From contig NZ_QLKQ01000042.1 in assembly GCF_003349955.1 (NCBI RefSeq), positions 1 to 64,000 on the forward strand: a stretch of DNA of 64,000 nucleotides, written 5' to 3'. This document shows, one piece after another, positions 40,793-49,763 of this stretch (positions are counted from its first letter, which is position 1; each line of letters begins with the position of its first letter). Below the pieces are notes generated by a model, which worked only from the letters and a program-made list of their open reading frames with translations, was not told the DNA's origin and did no database searches. The position numbers and the translations under genes are program-made. Source of the DNA: Azospirillum brasilense. Its GTDB lineage: Bacteria; Pseudomonadota; Alphaproteobacteria; Azospirillales; Azospirillaceae.

Positions 40793-41464
40793 TCACGATA
40801 GCCAGGAGGTGTGCGTGAGGACTTCGTTGCTGCCGCGCCAGATCATGTCGAGCGCCACATAGGTGATGATGGCGAGACCGACCCAGCCGACCCAGCGGTG
40901 CTTGTGCAGGACATGCGCGATCATGTTGGCCGCCGCCCCCATCAGCACGACGGACAGCAGCAGGCCGATGACCAGAATGGTGGGATGGTCCTTGGCCGCA
41001 CCGGCCACCGCCAGCACGTTGTCGAGCGACATCGACACGTCCGCCACGACGATCTGCCAGATCGCCGCACCCACCGTGACGCCGCCGACCGCGGCACCGG
41101 CGGCGGCGTTTCCGGACACCCCCACCGGCGTGTCGGGGGCCTCCATCGCCTCGTCGGGCGCCACCTCGTCCGTGCCGTGGGAGCGCAGTTCGCGGAACAT
41201 CTTCCAGCAGACCCACAGCAGCAGAACACCGCCGGCCAGGGTCAGTCCGATGATGGCGAGGAGCTGGGTGGTGATCAGCGCGAAGACGATGCGCAGGACG
41301 ATGGCGGCGCCGATGCCCCAGAAGATCACCTTGCGGCGCTGGGCCAGCGGCACCGCGGCGGCGGCCATGCCGACGACGATGGCGTTGTCGCCGGCCAGAA
41401 CGAGGTCGATGGCGACCACCTGCCCGAGGGCGGCGAGCTGCGACCAGAGATCGACGCTTTCCAT
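40793..41464 (-). CDS. TerC-family integral membrane protein (YjbE-like)
   Basis: A 223-residue membrane protein with about seven hydrophobic segments and the two TerC signatures: VVAIDLVLAGDNAIVVGMAA near residue 17 and VVADVSMSLDNVLAVAGAAK near 139, each with the paired Asp-Asn thought to bind a metal. Members export manganese during exoenzyme secretion or protect against tellurite. A loop of about 25 residues rich in acidic and Pro residues lies in the middle. It follows tctA after 27 bases, so it may be part of the same transcript, but a functional tie is not established. Confidence 0.85.
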   Translation of the reverse strand: MESVDLWSQLAALGQVVAIDLVLAGDNAIVVGMAAAAVPLAQRRKVIFWGIGAAIVLRIVFALITTQLLAIIGLTLAGGVLLLWVCWKMFRELRSHGTDEVAPDEAMEAPDTPVGVSGNAAAGAAVGGVTVGAAIWQIVVADVSMSLDNVLAVAGAAKDHPTILVIGLLLSVVLMGAAANMIAHVLHKHRWVGWVGLAIITYVALDMIWRGSNEVLTHTSWLS

Positions 41465-41491
41465 GGAGAAGTCCTTCGCGGGATGGCGGTC

Positions 41492-43036
41492 TTACGTCGC
41501 GGGATGGCTGCCGGACGGCGAGGCGTTGTCGCCCTTGCCGGCACCCTTGGCCGCGCCGTTGCTCCGGTAGCGCAGGACCATCGGGCCGATCACCAGCAGG
41601 GCGGCGATGATCAGCAGGGCCGCCGAGATCGGGTGGGTCAGGAAGACCGAGGGGTCGCCCTGGCTGATCGCCAGCGCCCGGCGGAACTGCTGTTCGGCCA
41701 GCGGCCCCAGGATCAGCCCGACCACGCAGGGCGCCACCGGCACGTTCAGAACGCGCATGCCGAAGCCGAGCAGCCCGATCACCCACAGGATGACCAGATC
41801 GATGACGTTGTTATTCAGCGTGTAGGCGCCCAGCGACGAGAAGACCAGGATGCCGGCGTACAGCCAGGGCCGTGGGATCAGCAGCAGCTTCACCCAGAAG
41901 CCGACCAGCGGCAGGTTCAGCACCAGCAGCAGCACGTTGCCGATGTAGAGGCTGGCGATCATGCCCCAGACCAGCTCCGGGTTGTTGTCGAACAGCGTCG
42001 GGCCGGGCTGCAGGCCGTATTGCTGGAAAGCGGCGAGCATGATGGCGGCGGTCGCCGAGGTCGGCAGGCCGAGCGACAGCAGCGGCGCCAGCACGCCGGC
42101 GGCCGACGCGTTGTTGGCGGCCTCCGGACCGGCGACGGCCTCGATGGCGCCCTTGCCGAATTCCTCCGGCTTCTTCGCCAGACGCTTCTCGACCAGATAG
42201 GACAGGAAGGTCGGGATCTCGCTGCCGCCGGCCGGCAGGGTGCCGATGGGGAAGCCCAGCAGCGTGCCGCGCAGCCACGGCTTCCACGAGCGCGCCCAGT
42301 CCTCGCGGCTCATCCATTTGGAGCCCTTGAGCGCGTAGATTTCTTCCGTTTCGAAGCGGTGGCGGGAGGCGACGTAGAGCGTCTCGCCGACCGCGAACAG
42401 GCCGACCGCGACGACCACCGTGTCGATGCCGTCGAGCAGCTCCGGAACGCCGAAGGCCAGCCGCGCCTGACCGGTCTGCATGTCGATGCCGACCAGACCC
42501 AGGGCAAGCCCGAGGAACAGGCTCGCCAGACCGCGGGCCAGCGAGCTGCCCAGCACGGCGGTGACGGTGGTCAGCGCCAGCACCATCAGCGCGAAATACT
42601 CGGCCGGGCCGAACAGCAGGGCCATCTTGACCATCAGCGGGGCGACGAAGGTCAGCGCCGCGGTGGCGATGGTGCCGGCGATGAAGGAGCCGATGGCGGC
42701 GGTCGCCAGCGCCTGGGCGCCGCGGCCCTGGCGGGCCATGGCGTGGCCGTCGATGGCGGTGACGATGCTGCCGGACTCGCCCGGCGCGTTCAGAAGGATG
42801 GAGGTCGTCGAGCCGCCGTACATCGCGCCGTAATAGATGCCGGCGAACATGATGAAGGCGGAGGTCGGTTCCAGCCCGTAGGTGACCGGCAGCAGCAGTG
42901 CCACGGTCAGCGCCGGGCCGATGCCGGGCAGCACGCCGACCGCGGTGCCAACCGTCACGCCGATCGCCGACCACAGAAGGTTGTAGGGGGTCAGCGCCAC
43001 GAGGAAGCCGTGGCCCAGGGCGGCAAGGGTGTCCAT
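41492..43036 (-). CDS. tctA: Tripartite tricarboxylate transporter large permease
   Basis: A 514-residue membrane protein with about 12 segments and the TctA hallmarks [40 protein letters not shown] and [20 protein letters not shown]. It is the proton/sodium-coupled channel for a citrate-like acid. A hydrophilic C-terminus ends in a Gly/Ser-rich tail. The gene order tctC-tctC-tctB-tctA on the minus strand is the usual TTT arrangement with an extra binding protein. Confidence 0.95.
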   Translation of the reverse strand: MDTLAALGHGFLVALTPYNLLWSAIGVTVGTAVGVLPGIGPALTVALLLPVTYGLEPTSAFIMFAGIYYGAMYGGSTTSILLNAPGESGSIVTAIDGHAMARQGRGAQALATAAIGSFIAGTIATAALTFVAPLMVKMALLFGPAEYFALMVLALTTVTAVLGSSLARGLASLFLGLALGLVGIDMQTGQARLAFGVPELLDGIDTVVVAVGLFAVGETLYVASRHRFETEEIYALKGSKWMSREDWARSWKPWLRGTLLGFPIGTLPAGGSEIPTFLSYLVEKRLAKKPEEFGKGAIEAVAGPEAANNASAAGVLAPLLSLGLPTSATAAIMLAAFQQYGLQPGPTLFDNNPELVWGMIASLYIGNVLLLVLNLPLVGFWVKLLLIPRPWLYAGILVFSSLGAYTLNNNVIDLVILWVIGLLGFGMRVLNVPVAPCVVGLILGPLAEQQFRRALAISQGDPSVFLTHPISAALLIIAALLVIGPMVLRYRSNGAAKGAGKGDNASPSGSHPAT

Positions 43037-43063
43037 GGTGCAGTTTCCTTCCCGAAGCGGGGC

Positions 43064-43552
43064 TTATTCGGCGTCGGCTGACGTGAGCCGTTCGACGATG
43101 CTGCCCTCGGGCAGGTTCAGGCCGAGCCCGTAATTGAAGGCCACGAAGGTGAAGGCGGCGAGCGCCAGCCCGATGGCGAGATTGACCATCAGCCGCCGGC
43201 CGCCGAAGGCGCGGGAGACCGCGGCGAACAGGATGGTGGTGGAGGGAATCCAGCCCAGCGTGTCGAGCAGCAGGAACTGAACGGCCAGCCCGGCCGCGAC
43301 CAGCGCCACGGCCCAGAGGTCCAGCTCCAGCCCCTCGGCGTGGGCGATGGCCCCGGCGAAGGCCTCGCGCAGCAGGGACAGCCCGACCAGGACGAGGCCG
43401 CCCGAGATCAGGTAGGGGAACAGGGCGGGGCCGACCACCGCCCGGCCGACGCTTGGCGTCAGCATGGTCTCGACCGCGATCAGGCCCCCCAGGGCGATCA
43501 GCCCGCCGCCCAGCACCGCCTCTCCGGCGCGCATGCTCCGACCGGTGGTCAT
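43064..43552 (-). CDS. tctB: Tripartite tricarboxylate transporter small permease
   Basis: A 162-residue protein with four transmembrane segments typical of TctB: GGGLIALGGLIAVETMLTPS, GPALFPYLISGGLVLVGLSL, LWAVALVAAGLAVQFLLLDT LGW, and VNLAIGLALAAFTFVAFNYG LG. It pairs with TctA. The ATG at 43552 is chosen because GGAGG precedes it and 162 residues matches the family; an upstream in-frame ATG (43609) would run into the preceding hairpin. Confidence 0.9.
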   Translation of the reverse strand: MTTGRSMRAGEAVLGGGLIALGGLIAVETMLTPSVGRAVVGPALFPYLISGGLVLVGLSLLREAFAGAIAHAEGLELDLWAVALVAAGLAVQFLLLDTLGWIPSTTILFAAVSRAFGGRRLMVNLAIGLALAAFTFVAFNYGLGLNLPEGSIVERLTSADAE

Positions 43553-43585
43553 TGGTTCATCCTCCCAGACTGTTTTTTGCGGACC

Positions 43586-43610
43586 GGTGGGCGCGGCGAC
43601 CGCGCCCACC
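43586..43610. other. Strong hairpin between tctC and tctB
   Basis: GGTGGGCGCG and CGCGCCCACC pair perfectly around a 5-base loop, 12 bases past the tctC stop. No T run follows on the minus strand. Hairpins in this position often protect the upstream binding-protein message and allow its excess over the permeases. A comparable one lies after the TRAP binding-protein gene at 55907. Confidence 0.65.
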
Positions 43611-43621
43611 CCTTGCGGTCC

Positions 43622-44599
43622 TTACTTCACGAGGCCGATGTCCTTCAGCGTGCCTTCGATCTGCGCGCGCTCCTGCTTCAGGAAGGAGGCGAACTCGGCG
43701 GAGGGCTGGTAGAGGTCGATCCAGCCGCGCTGCTTCACGGCCTGCTTCCACTCGTCGCTGGCGACGGCCTTGGCGACGGCCTCCTGGAGTTCCTTCAGCT
43801 CGGCCGGCTTGGCGGAGGACTGGGCGAAGACGCCGCGCCAGTTCACGAACTCCAGGTCGACGCCCTGCTCCTTGAGGGTCGGCGTGTCGGAGCCCGGCAG
43901 GCGCTGCGGGGCGGAGACGGCGATGGCGCGCAGCTTGCCCGCCTGGAACTGCGGGGCGAACTCGCTGTAGCCGCCCATGCCGAGGGTGACGTGACCGCCG
44001 AGCGCCGAGGCCAGCAGCTCGCCGCCGCCCGCGGTGGCGACGTAGTTGACCTTGTTGGGATCGACGCCGACCGCCTTGGCGATCAGCCCGGCCAGGATCT
44101 GGTCGCTGCCGCCCGCCGAGCCGCCGCCCCAGGAGACCGAGCCGGGGTCCGCCTTGAACTTCTTGATCAGGTCGTCGAAGGTCTTGATGGGCGAATCCGG
44201 CGGGACGACGATGGCGGTGTATTCGCCGGTCAGCCGGGCCAGCGGGGTCACTTGGTCGAGCGTCACCGCCGACTTGTTGGTGACGATGGCGCCCAGCATG
44301 ATCTGGCCGCCGACCAGGATCGTCGGCGAGCGCTTCTTGGCGGTGACGAACTGGGCGAGGCCGACCGTGCCGCCGGCGCCGGGGATGTTCACGACCTGGA
44401 TGCCGGACGCCAGCTTCTGATCCTGGAGAACCTGCTGGAGCGTGCGGGCGTGCTGGTCCCAGCCGCCGCCGGGGCTGGCCGGGGCAATGATCTCCAGCCC
44501 CTTGATCTCGGCCAGCGACGGGGTGGCGGCGAGGGCGGCCGTGGCGAGGACGACGGCGGTCAGGACGCCCTTCACGGCGCCCGGCATGCGGATGGTCAT
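43622..44599 (-). CDS. tctC: TTT-family solute-binding protein TctC (copy 1)
   Basis: A 325-residue periplasmic protein of the Bug/TctC family. A signal peptide ends near AATPSLA; then IKGLEIIAPASPGGGWDQHA, the family start, and VVNIPGAGGTVGLAQFVTAK, SVSWGGGSAGGSDQILAGLI and LRAIAVSAPQRLPGSDTPTL follow. It presents a carboxylate to TctAB. The ATG at 44599 has GGAGCG upstream. It is about two-thirds identical by eye to the tctC copy directly upstream (44661-45632), indicating a tandem duplication. Confidence 0.92.
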   Translation of the reverse strand: MTIRMPGAVKGVLTAVVLATAALAATPSLAEIKGLEIIAPASPGGGWDQHARTLQQVLQDQKLASGIQVVNIPGAGGTVGLAQFVTAKKRSPTILVGGQIMLGAIVTNKSAVTLDQVTPLARLTGEYTAIVVPPDSPIKTFDDLIKKFKADPGSVSWGGGSAGGSDQILAGLIAKAVGVDPNKVNYVATAGGGELLASALGGHVTLGMGGYSEFAPQFQAGKLRAIAVSAPQRLPGSDTPTLKEQGVDLEFVNWRGVFAQSSAKPAELKELQEAVAKAVASDEWKQAVKQRGWIDLYQPSAEFASFLKQERAQIEGTLKDIGLVK

Positions 44600-44660
44600 G
44601 ACGCTTCGCTCCATGGGTGTGTTTTGTTCTGAGACCCGGCGGATCACCGCCGGCTGTCGG

Positions 44661-45632
44661 TCACTTGACGAGGCCGAGTTCCGTCAGGACGCCTTCGATC
44701 CGGGTCCGCTCGTCCTTCACGAAGGCGGCGAACTGGTCGGGCGGCAGGTAGAGGTCGATCCAGCCGCGCTCCGCGGCGATGCGCTTCCAGTCGTCGGTGC
44801 GGACCATGGCGCCGACCGCGTCGTCCAGGACCTGCTTCTCCGACGCCTTCAGGTTGCCCGGCGCCATCACGGCGCGCCAGTTCACCAGCTCGACATCCAC
44901 GCCCTGCTCCCTGAAGGTCGGGACGTCGATGCCGGGAAGGCGCTGCGGGGCGGAGATCGCCAGGGCGCGCAGCTTTCCCGCCTGGAGCTGCGAGGCCATC
45001 TCGTTGTAGCCGCCGGTCGCCACGGTGATGTGGCCGCCGAGCACCGAGGCCATCATCTCGCCACCGGCGCCGGCGGCGATGTAGTTCATCTTGGACACGT
45101 CCCCGCCGATCGCCTTGACCAGCAGGCCGTAGAGGATGTGGTCGGGGCTGCCCACCGCGAAGCCGCCCCAGGAGACCGAGCCGGGGTCGGCCTTGAACTT
45201 CTTCACGAGGTCGTCGAGCGTCTTCAGCGGCGAGTCCGCGGCCACGACGATGGGCTGGTATTCGCCGGTCAGGCGGGCCAGCGGGGTCACCTGATCGAGC
45301 GACACCGGCGACTTGTTGATCAGGATCGCCCCGATCATGCCGAGGCCGGAGATCATCAGGCCGGGGTTGCGCTTCTTGGCGGTGACGAACTGGCTGAGGC
45401 CAATGGTGCCGCCGGCCCCCGGGATGTTGACCACCTGGACGCTGGAGGCCAGCTTGTGCTCCTGAAGCACCTGCTGCATGGCGCGCGCGTGCTGGTCATA
45501 GCCGCCGCCGGCGTTGGCGGGGGCGATGATCTCCAGGTTCTTGATCTCCGCGGACGCGGGAGCGGCGAACAGGGCGGCAGCGGCCAGCACGGCCGCCGCC
45601 AGCACCCCCTTGGTAGGGTTGCCGAGGCTCAT
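44661..45632 (-). CDS. tctC: TTT-family solute-binding protein TctC (copy 2)
   Basis: A 323-residue Bug/TctC protein with a signal peptide ending AAPASA and the family features IKNLEIIAPANAGGGYDQHA, VVNIPGAGGTIGLSQFVTAK and SVSWGGFAVGSPDHILYGLL. It is the promoter-proximal gene of the tct operon with a good ribosome site (CGGAGGAAACACC). The differences from copy 1 cluster in the ligand-facing loops (GGSAGG versus GGFAVG), so the two could bring different acids to the same permease. Confidence 0.92.
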   Translation of the reverse strand: MSLGNPTKGVLAAAVLAAAALFAAPASAEIKNLEIIAPANAGGGYDQHARAMQQVLQEHKLASSVQVVNIPGAGGTIGLSQFVTAKKRNPGLMISGLGMIGAILINKSPVSLDQVTPLARLTGEYQPIVVAADSPLKTLDDLVKKFKADPGSVSWGGFAVGSPDHILYGLLVKAIGGDVSKMNYIAAGAGGEMMASVLGGHITVATGGYNEMASQLQAGKLRALAISAPQRLPGIDVPTFREQGVDVELVNWRAVMAPGNLKASEKQVLDDAVGAMVRTDDWKRIAAERGWIDLYLPPDQFAAFVKDERTRIEGVLTELGLVK

Positions 45633-45684
45633 GGTGTTTCCTCCGAGTGGACTTTTTTGCTTTTTGGACGGCGCTTGCTGCGCC

Positions 45685-45852
45685 TTAGGGTGCCTTGGCT
45701 GCGGACTTCTGCGGACGCGCCTCGTAGAGGAGGACGGAGCCGCCGGCCCCCGCACCGCAGGCGGCGCCATAAAAGAGCGGGGTCCGCTCGTCCGCCGATG
45801 CGGTCTTCGCCGTGGGTTCCGCCGGCTTTCGGGCTGCGGAGTCGGTCGCCAT
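45685..45852 (-). CDS. Putative 55-residue protein upstream of tctC
   Basis: A short frame (MATDSAARKPAEPTAKTASA, then ERTPLFYGAACGAGAGGSVL LYEARPQKSAAKAP). It has a charged Ala/Pro/Lys-rich start, a short Gly/Ala-rich hydrophobic patch and a basic tail. GGAAGCTCC precedes the ATG at 45852. It could be the first gene of the tct transcript or a chance frame; no family is recognised. Confidence 0.4.
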   Translation of the reverse strand: MATDSAARKPAEPTAKTASADERTPLFYGAACGAGAGGSVLLYEARPQKSAAKAP

Positions 45853-46042
45853 GGTGGAGCTTCCGGGAACGGTGGTTGGTTGTTCCAACTGTTTAACAGG
45901 CGAACCTGTCATGAACCTGTCAGCCACCACCCAGGCACGCAAAATTTCGGCGCTCCACCCGGAAGAGGCGGAGACCGGTTCGTGGCGGTTTTTCCCCCCC
46001 CCGCCGGGGTGATGGGGGGTGAGCGCTTTGCCCCCTCCCTGA

Positions 46043-46105
46043 CCCTCCCCCGCTGACGCAGGGGAGGGGATTGAGTGCTCCCTCCCCTGCGTCAGCGGGG
46101 GAGGG
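46043..46105. repeat. 26-base perfect inverted repeat (REP-like hairpin)
   Basis: Arms 46043-46068 and 46080-46105 are exact reverse complements over 26 bases, separated by 11 bases. Each arm is itself nearly palindromic (CCCTCCCC...GGGGAGGG). It lies between the tct promoter and the end of the TSUP gene, and resembles the elements at 21802 and 49614. Such a hairpin would be very stable in RNA and could serve as a terminator-like barrier, although no T run is present. Confidence 0.8.
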
Positions 46106-46133
46106 CCGGGGTGGGGGCAAACACCCCCGGAAC

Positions 46134-46895
46134 CTACCGCACCACCAGCAGGAACAGCCCCTGGCCGAGATAGACGGTGCCGGTCAAGGCGACCAGACGC
46201 TGGCTCCAGCTGCGGAACTGGGCGTCGCTCATGGCGTCGAGCACGCGGCGCGACAGGTTCGTCCCCAGGACGGCCATGCCGATGCACAGGGCCGTCACCG
46301 GGATGTCCAGCGCCTCCGCCTCCGACGCCGCGACGAGGGAGCCGAAATAGACCGTCTTGAACAGATGGCCAAAGACCTGCATCGTCGCCTTGGTCGCGAC
46401 GACGCTCTGCCGCGACAGGCTGGACTTCACGAAGAACACGTCGAGCAGCGGCCCCGAGATGCCGGCGATCAGCTGCACGCCCATGCACAGCAGGCCGGCC
46501 AGCGCGCTGTGGCCGCGCCGCGACACGTTCGGCGACCAGTGCGACGGAACCGCCATCGCCATGAAGGGCGACAGGCCGAGCAGGATCAGCGATTCCGCCT
46601 TGCCGGGCACGTAGCGGATCAGGGTGAAGACGCCGACCGCCACCGCCCCGCCCAACAGGAACCGCACCACGATCCCCCATTGCACGTGCCGCCGCCACAG
46701 CCACGCCCGCCAGCCGTTGGCGGTCATCTGCGTGATCCCGTGCAGCAGCATCGCCGAGGACACCGGCAGCAGCACCAGCAGCAGCCCCATCAGCACCATG
46801 CCGCCGGCCATGCCGAACAGGCCCGACAGGAACGAGGTCACCAGCGCCGCAAGGCCGAGTCCGAGAGTCAGGGGAACCGTCAGCATCCCGCTCAT
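46134..46895 (-). CDS. TSUP-family (TauE/SafE) sulfite/anion permease
   Basis: A 253-residue membrane protein with about eight hydrophobic segments and the TSUP pattern: GLGLAALVTSFLSGLFGMAG GM near the N-terminus and a second, similar half with AGLLCMGVQLIAGISGPLLD. Relatives export sulfite, sulfoacetate or other organosulfur anions. It is divergent from the LysR gene at 47009 across 113 bases, so that regulator probably controls it. The start could be 46895 or 46886; neither has a strong ribosome site. Confidence 0.82.
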   Translation of the reverse strand: MSGMLTVPLTLGLGLAALVTSFLSGLFGMAGGMVLMGLLLVLLPVSSAMLLHGITQMTANGWRAWLWRRHVQWGIVVRFLLGGAVAVGVFTLIRYVPGKAESLILLGLSPFMAMAVPSHWSPNVSRRGHSALAGLLCMGVQLIAGISGPLLDVFFVKSSLSRQSVVATKATMQVFGHLFKTVYFGSLVAASEAEALDIPVTALCIGMAVLGTNLSRRVLDAMSDAQFRSWSQRLVALTGTVYLGQGLFLLVVR

Positions 46896-47008
46896 CCGAA
46901 AGTTTTCTTTGGCTGTGGAGGGCATGATGGCTCTGTTGGGCTTGCCCCGCAAACGGGATTGTCTGATGCTGACCCCCAGGAAATGTTGGGGTGTAGGGGA
47001 GGGATCGG

Positions 47009-47923
47009 ATGCGCCGCCTGCCATCGCTGAACGCCTTGCGGGCGTTCGAGGCCGCGGCCCGGCACGGCAGCTTCACCGGGGCGGCGGGTGAACTGAACGT
47101 CTCGCAGGCCGCGGTCAGCCGCATGGTGCGCCTGCTGGAGGAGCGCATGGGCTTCCCGCTGTTCGAGCGGCGGGCCAACGCGCTGGAGCTGACCGACCGT
47201 GGGCGGGCGTTGCAACCCGGCCTGACCGGCGCCTTCGACGCGATTGCCGACAGCGTGGAACGGGTCGCCGCCATGCGCGACGGCCCGGTGCTGACCCTGG
47301 GGGTGGGCGCCACCTTCGCGGTGCGCTGGCTGATCCCGCGCCTGTCGGCCTTCCACGAGAGCCACCCCGACGTGGAGGTGCGGATCGCCACCGGCGGCGC
47401 CGGCGCGCCGATCCGCGAGGACTGGACCTGCGCCCTGCTGCTGGGCGACGGGCATTGGCCGGGCTACGAGGTGGAGGCGCTGTTCACCGCCGACATGCTG
47501 CCGGTCTGCGCGCCGGCCCTGGCGCGGACCCTGCGCCATCCGGAGGATCTGCTGTCGGCGACGCTGCTGTCGGTGTCGCACTGGGCGGACGACTGGCCGC
47601 ACTGGTTCGCCTCGGCGGGGCTGGCGCCGCCGGCCGTGAAGGGGCTGTCCTTCGGCAGCTACGCCATGACCTTGCAGGCGGCGGCGGACGGGGTGGGGGT
47701 GGCGCTGGGGGCGCGGCTCTACATCGCCGACGATCTGGCGGCGGGCCGGCTGGTCACGCCCTTCGCGCTGGCCGTGCCGATGGGGCGGGCGTGGTATCTG
47801 GTCTCGCGCCCGGCGCGGCACCGGGAGGCGGGCTTCACCACCTTCCGGGACTGGCTGCGCGCCGCCGTCGGATCAGCCGACTCCGAAAAGAAAAGACCGC
47901 CAGAGCGTGCCCCGGCGGTCTGA
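47009..47923 (+). CDS. LysR-family regulator (GcvA-like)
   Basis: A 304-residue LysR protein with RRLPSLNALRAFEAAARHGS, AAGELNVSQAAVSRMVRLLE and LTLGVGATFAVRWLIPRLSA, the same subgroup as the regulator at 6938. The start has a strong site (GGGGAGGGATCGG). It is divergent from the TSUP permease, the usual arrangement for autoregulation plus control of the neighbour. The last codons overlap a hairpin that acts as a terminator on the opposite strand. Confidence 0.9.
   Translation: MRRLPSLNALRAFEAAARHGSFTGAAGELNVSQAAVSRMVRLLEERMGFPLFERRANALELTDRGRALQPGLTGAFDAIADSVERVAAMRDGPVLTLGVGATFAVRWLIPRLSAFHESHPDVEVRIATGGAGAPIREDWTCALLLGDGHWPGYEVEALFTADMLPVCAPALARTLRHPEDLLSATLLSVSHWADDWPHWFASAGLAPPAVKGLSFGSYAMTLQAAADGVGVALGARLYIADDLAAGRLVTPFALAVPMGRAWYLVSRPARHREAGFTTFRDWLRAAVGSADSEKKRPPERAPAV
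47894..47921 (-). terminator. Intrinsic terminator downstream of uxaA
   Basis: AGACCGCC and GGCGGTCT form an 8-base stem with a 12-base loop, followed on the minus strand by TTTTCTTTTC. It would end the leftward uxaC-uxaA transcript about 130 bases past the uxaA stop. It lies inside the 3' end of the convergent LysR gene. Confidence 0.7.
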
Positions 47924-48014
47924 AGTCGCACTTTGGAGAAACGTCACTCGGCGGAACCACGTGCACGGCGCGGCCTGCCGACTGGGTTTCAAAGGATAAC
48001 CGAACGAAAACACT

Positions 48015-48026
48015 TATACTAGTATA
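48015..48026. promoter_or_regulatory. Uronate-regulon palindrome TATACTAGTATA in a convergent gap
   Basis: A perfect 12-base palindrome identical to the one in front of mgsA (51845-51856). It lies 26 bases past the uxaA stop and 92 bases past the LysR stop, so no annotated gene starts beside it. It may mark an unannotated small RNA, a spacer left by rearrangement, or a decoy/auxiliary operator. Confidence 0.65.
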
Positions 48027-48051
48027 TCACTCCAGGCGCAAGCCCTTTCGC

Positions 48052-49590
48052 TCACATGACGGCGCCCATCTGCCAGGGCGTGAACTCGTCGGAGCCGAAT
48101 CCCAGCTCCTCGCTCTTGGTCTTCTTGCCCGAGGCGGTGTCGAGGATGAGCTGGAAGATCGCCCGCCCGACCTCCTCAATGGTGGCGTCGCCGGTGGCGA
48201 TGGGGCCGCAGTCGATGTCCATGTCGTCGGGCATCCTGCGGAACAGCGCCGTGTTGGTGGCGAGCTTCAGCGAGGGCGTCGGCTTGCAGCCGAAGACGGA
48301 GCCGCGCCCGGTGGTGAAGCACAGCACGTTGGCGCCGCCCGCCACTTGGCCCGTGGCCGACACCGGGTCGTAGCCCGGCGTGTCCATGAAGACGAGGCCC
48401 GGCCCGGTGATCGGCTCGGCGTAGCGCACCACCTCGACGAGGTTGGTCGTGCCGGCCTTGGCGACGGCGCCCAGCGACTTCTCCAGGATGGTGGTCAGGC
48501 CGCCCTTCTTGTTGCCGGGCGACGGGTTGTTGTTCATCTCGCCGCCGGTGCGGCTGGTGTAGTCCTCCCACCAGCGGATGCGCTCGACCAGCGCCCCGCC
48601 GACCGCCGGGCTGACGGCGCGGCGGGTCAGCAGATGCTCGGCGCCGTAGACCTCCGGCGTCTCGCTCAGCACCGCGGTGCCGCCGTTGCGGATCAGCAGG
48701 TCCACCGCAAAGCCCAGCGCCGGGTTGGCGGTGATCCCGGAATAGCCGTCCGACCCACCGCATTGCAGGGCCAGGATCAGGTGGCTGGCCGGCACGGTCT
48801 CGCGCTTCACGTCGTTGACGCGGGGCAGCAGGGCGCGGATGCGCTCTACGCTCGCCCGCACGGTGGCGGCGGTGCCGCCGCTCTCCTGGATCGCCAGCGT
48901 CTGCAGCGTGTCGCCGATGGTCAGCCCCTCGACCTCGACCAGCTTGTCGATCTGGTTCACCTCGCAGCCGAGGCCGAGCACGAGCACGGCGGCGAAGTTC
49001 GGGTGGCGGGCGTAGCCGGCGATGGTCCGGCGCAGGGCGTCGATGGCGTCGCCCTGCGAGCCCATGCCGCAGCCGTAGGAATGGGTCAGCGCGACCACAC
49101 CGTCGATGTTGGGATAGGCGGCCAGCGCGTCGCCGCGGAACTGATCGGCGATCATCCGCGCGGCGGTGGCCGAGCAGTTCACCGTGGTCAGGATGCCGAT
49201 GTAATTGCGGGTCGCCACGCGTCCGTCCGGGCGGACGATGCCCTGGAAGGTGGCGCGTTCCGCCTCCGGCGCGAGGTCGGTGGGGTGGACGTCGGCGCCG
49301 AAGGCGTAATCGCGCTCAAAGCTGTCGCCCACGCCGATGTTGTGGACATGGACATGGTCGCCCGGCGCGATGGGAGCGGTCGCGAAGCCGATGACCTGGT
49401 TGTACTTGCGCACCGGCTCGCCGACCGCGATGGCCTGCACCGCGACCTTGTGGCCGGAGGGGATCGTGGTCCGGGCGACGACGCCGGTGTCGGGCAGGCC
49501 GGTGTCGGGCAGGGTGGTGCCCTCCGGCAGGTCGGCGCCGGCAACGACGACGTTGTCCGCGGGATGCAGGCGGATGGTCAGCGATGCCAT
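48052..49590 (-). CDS. uxaA: Altronate dehydratase
   Basis: A 512-residue enzyme of the altronate/galactarate dehydratase family. An N-terminal SAF-like domain (about 1-95, IRLHPADNVVVAGADLPEGT; PGDHVHVHNIGVGD) is followed by the large catalytic part with GRVATRNYIGILTTVNCSAT, ALTHSYGCGMGSQGDAIDAL and TTGRGSVFGCKPTPSLKLAT, including conserved Cys and Gly-Cys residues for the iron centre. It dehydrates D-altronate to 2-keto-3-deoxygluconate. Its position after uxaC favours altronate over galactarate. The ATG at 49590 has AAAAGGACC. A short internal duplication (LPDTGLPDTG) is seen near residue 24. Confidence 0.9.
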   Translation of the reverse strand: MASLTIRLHPADNVVVAGADLPEGTTLPDTGLPDTGVVARTTIPSGHKVAVQAIAVGEPVRKYNQVIGFATAPIAPGDHVHVHNIGVGDSFERDYAFGADVHPTDLAPEAERATFQGIVRPDGRVATRNYIGILTTVNCSATAARMIADQFRGDALAAYPNIDGVVALTHSYGCGMGSQGDAIDALRRTIAGYARHPNFAAVLVLGLGCEVNQIDKLVEVEGLTIGDTLQTLAIQESGGTAATVRASVERIRALLPRVNDVKRETVPASHLILALQCGGSDGYSGITANPALGFAVDLLIRNGGTAVLSETPEVYGAEHLLTRRAVSPAVGGALVERIRWWEDYTSRTGGEMNNNPSPGNKKGGLTTILEKSLGAVAKAGTTNLVEVVRYAEPITGPGLVFMDTPGYDPVSATGQVAGGANVLCFTTGRGSVFGCKPTPSLKLATNTALFRRMPDDMDIDCGPIATGDATIEEVGRAIFQLILDTASGKKTKSEELGFGSDEFTPWQMGAVM

Positions 49591-49613
49591 GGGGTGGTCC
49601 TTTTCCTGAAGTT

Positions 49614-49755
49614 CCCTCTCCCGCCCCGGGAGAGGGAGGGGCCCGCCGCGAAAGCGGCGGGAGGGTGAGGGTGCCGGCAAGAAAGGCGGCTTTGATCCTT
49701 GGCCTTACCCTCACCCGCCCGCTTCGCGGGCACCCTCTCCCGGGGCGGGAGAGGG
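49614..49755. repeat. Composite palindromic element between uxaC and uxaA
   Basis: Two outer hairpins with the same CCCTCTCCCG/CGGGAGAGGG stem (49614-49636 and 49733-49755, the latter in inverted order) flank two inner hairpins. The first inner one has a GAAA loop (CCCGCCGC/GCGGCGGG, 49642-49661), the second a TTC loop (GCCCGC/GCGGGC, 49717-49731). The whole is an imperfect inverted repeat and fills the gap between the two genes. It is the largest of three related REP-like elements in the window. Confidence 0.75.
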
Positions 49756-49763
49756 GTTTCACG

